A DNA stretch of 64,000 nucleotides from Phymorhynchus buccinoides (taxonomy: Eukaryota; Mollusca; Gastropoda; Neogastropoda; Raphitomidae). Shown in pieces: positions 63,120-64,000 of this stretch. The translations under genes and the position numbers were made by a program. The notes beneath the pieces are model-generated. The model was not told the origin of the DNA. It made no database searches and worked only from the letters and a program-made list of their open reading frames with translations. The stretch spans positions 17,749,180 through 17,813,179 of the forward strand of contig CM065704.1 of NCBI GenBank assembly GCA_017654935.2, written 5' to 3'. Within the stretch, counting starts at the first letter, position 1, and each line of letters begins with the position of its first letter.

Positions 63120-63262
63120 CAACAGTTGAGAACCAAAATCAATATCTGTGATCGAAGCTGTGGCCTATATGCCACAGCCTGCATCCATCCGTCGTGTATG
63201 TCAGGAGGTCGCCCAGATAAGGTCAGGAATTCTCGTTTGAAGTTTGCATAATGTGTGTCAAT

Positions 63263-63346
63263 AATGGGAGAATTAGTGGAGGGGTTTCACGCCAGGTGGC
63301 GTGACACTCGAGAGGGGCTTATCACGCTGTATTCTTAGTTGGGCGT

Positions 63347-63383
<37 letters not shown>

Positions 63384-63500
63384 TGGACTCCTCTCTATCT
63401 CTCGCTCTCTCTTTATCCCCAACTAAGAAAATAGAGGAGATTAGCCCCATGCGAGTGTCACGCCATCTGGCGTGAAAAAAATCCCACTAAGTCTCCCATT
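63263..63500. mobile_element. MITE with ~60-bp inverted ends and internal (GA)n
   Basis: AATGGGAGAATTAGTGG and TTTCACGCCAGGTGGCGTGA at the left pair with TCACGCCATCTGGCGTGAAA and CCACTAAGTCTCCCATT at the right. The centre holds (GA)n at 63350-63380. Confidence 0.85.
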
Positions 63501-63561
63501 GAATGGAAAAAAGGGAGACAAATCACTTTAATAAACGAACAACGTGTGTGTGGGCGCGCGC

Positions 63562-63593
<32 letters not shown>

Positions 63594-63685
63594 ACGATAA
63601 AACCGTATTTTGCTTTCTCTGATCTCCATCAAACTTTCAGAATATCGAAATGAACACACTGCCGGTAAAATAGGAGGCACAACCT

Positions 63686-63905
63686 TTAACCCATTCGCCG
63701 CCAGCCATTTTTCACCCCCCAAAAATACCATTAAACTTAGCTGGGTAGAGAAAAGTTTTATCTGCAATATTGGGAATTCCTCTGTGACATATGTATACCA
63801 TTAGGCCTGTCCTTACCTCACAAAGTTAAGAAAACAGGGTCTTTGGATAACAGACCCTGGTTTGATGCCTTTTAGTCACATGGGTGTTAAACCATTGTGG
63901 AGCAT
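63686..63905. mobile_element. TTAA MITE family A, copy 9, interrupted by a hairpin MITE
   Basis: TTAACCCATTCGCCGCCAGC to GTTAAACCATTGTGG, then broken at a TA where the 63907 element begins. Confidence 0.8.
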
Positions 63906-63906
63906 A

Positions 63907-64000
63907 GGGGAAGACGGGGTCAAAAGTCCATGGGCGGGTAAGAAGCCCACCCCAATTATCTCATGAAATGAAGCAAATTTCAGTCTCATTTTGCCCATGA
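63907..64000. mobile_element. Hairpin MITE, copy 6 (runs off the window)
   Basis: Left half of the 214-bp family, TA at 63905-63906, nested in a TTAA family A copy. Confidence 0.88.

Overview
This is animal nuclear DNA, most probably from a marine mollusc such as a gastropod. The evidence is a spliced cohesin gene with small exons in long introns, very dense GA/CA/C-run microsatellites, tRNA-headed SINEs including one with a core I recall from mollusc SINEs, and many short inverted-repeat transposons. There are no bacterial-type operons, ribosome binding sites or CRISPR arrays. A 500-base N gap lies at 51001-51500. Species cannot be read from the sequence.

Real genes are few. (1) The main gene is the 3' third of SMC3 (cohesin ATPase subunit) on the minus strand: ten exons from 50029 down to the stop codon at 32822. 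They encode the end of the C-terminal coiled coil and the C-terminal ATPase head (signature, Walker B and D-loop motifs and the acidic tail). All junctions have AG/GT borders and compatible phases, except that the exon upstream of 50029 is not visible. (2) A two-exon minus-strand gene at 3319-5067 encodes a type II membrane or secreted glycoprotein with a Cys cluster, tentatively DUF4773-like. (3) A minus-strand terminal exon or single-exon gene at 10674-11243 (189 aa, unknown) has a poly(A) signal just after its stop. (4) A long ORF at 12038-14029 belongs to a DNA transposon with an XPG/FEN-like nuclease domain (Academ-like).

Layout: 1-3.3 kb, repeats including a TIR element holding a 15/30-bp tandem array. 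3.3-5.1 kb, the glycoprotein gene. 4.7-6.3 kb, LINE 3' ends. 6.3-9.8 kb, four copies of a 214-bp hairpin MITE plus microsatellites. 10.6-11.3 kb, the unknown gene. 11.5-14.3 kb, the Academ-like element inside a tandem repeat. 14.7-19.2 kb, layered repeats. 20.0-21.1 kb, a CR1-like LINE fragment. 24.1-25.9 kb, an 87-bp array. 26.7-31.7 kb, MITEs, tandem arrays and LINE tails. 32.8-50.0 kb, SMC3 with its repeat-filled introns. 50-64 kb, gap, SINEs, (CT)n blocks, a 23-bp array and several MITEs.

The most unusual finding is in SMC3. The exon with the ATPase signature (37295-37472) is flanked on both sides by minisatellites built from its own edges: about 35 copies of the splice acceptor plus first ~44 exon bases upstream, and about ten copies of the splice donor plus last exon bases downstream. 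A second SMC3 exon (44519-44662) has three extra copies of its 3' half and donor. A second theme is a set of CAG...CTG inverted-repeat elements with 6-bp target duplications. One of them is an internally deleted hAT transposon sitting in an SMC3 intron.
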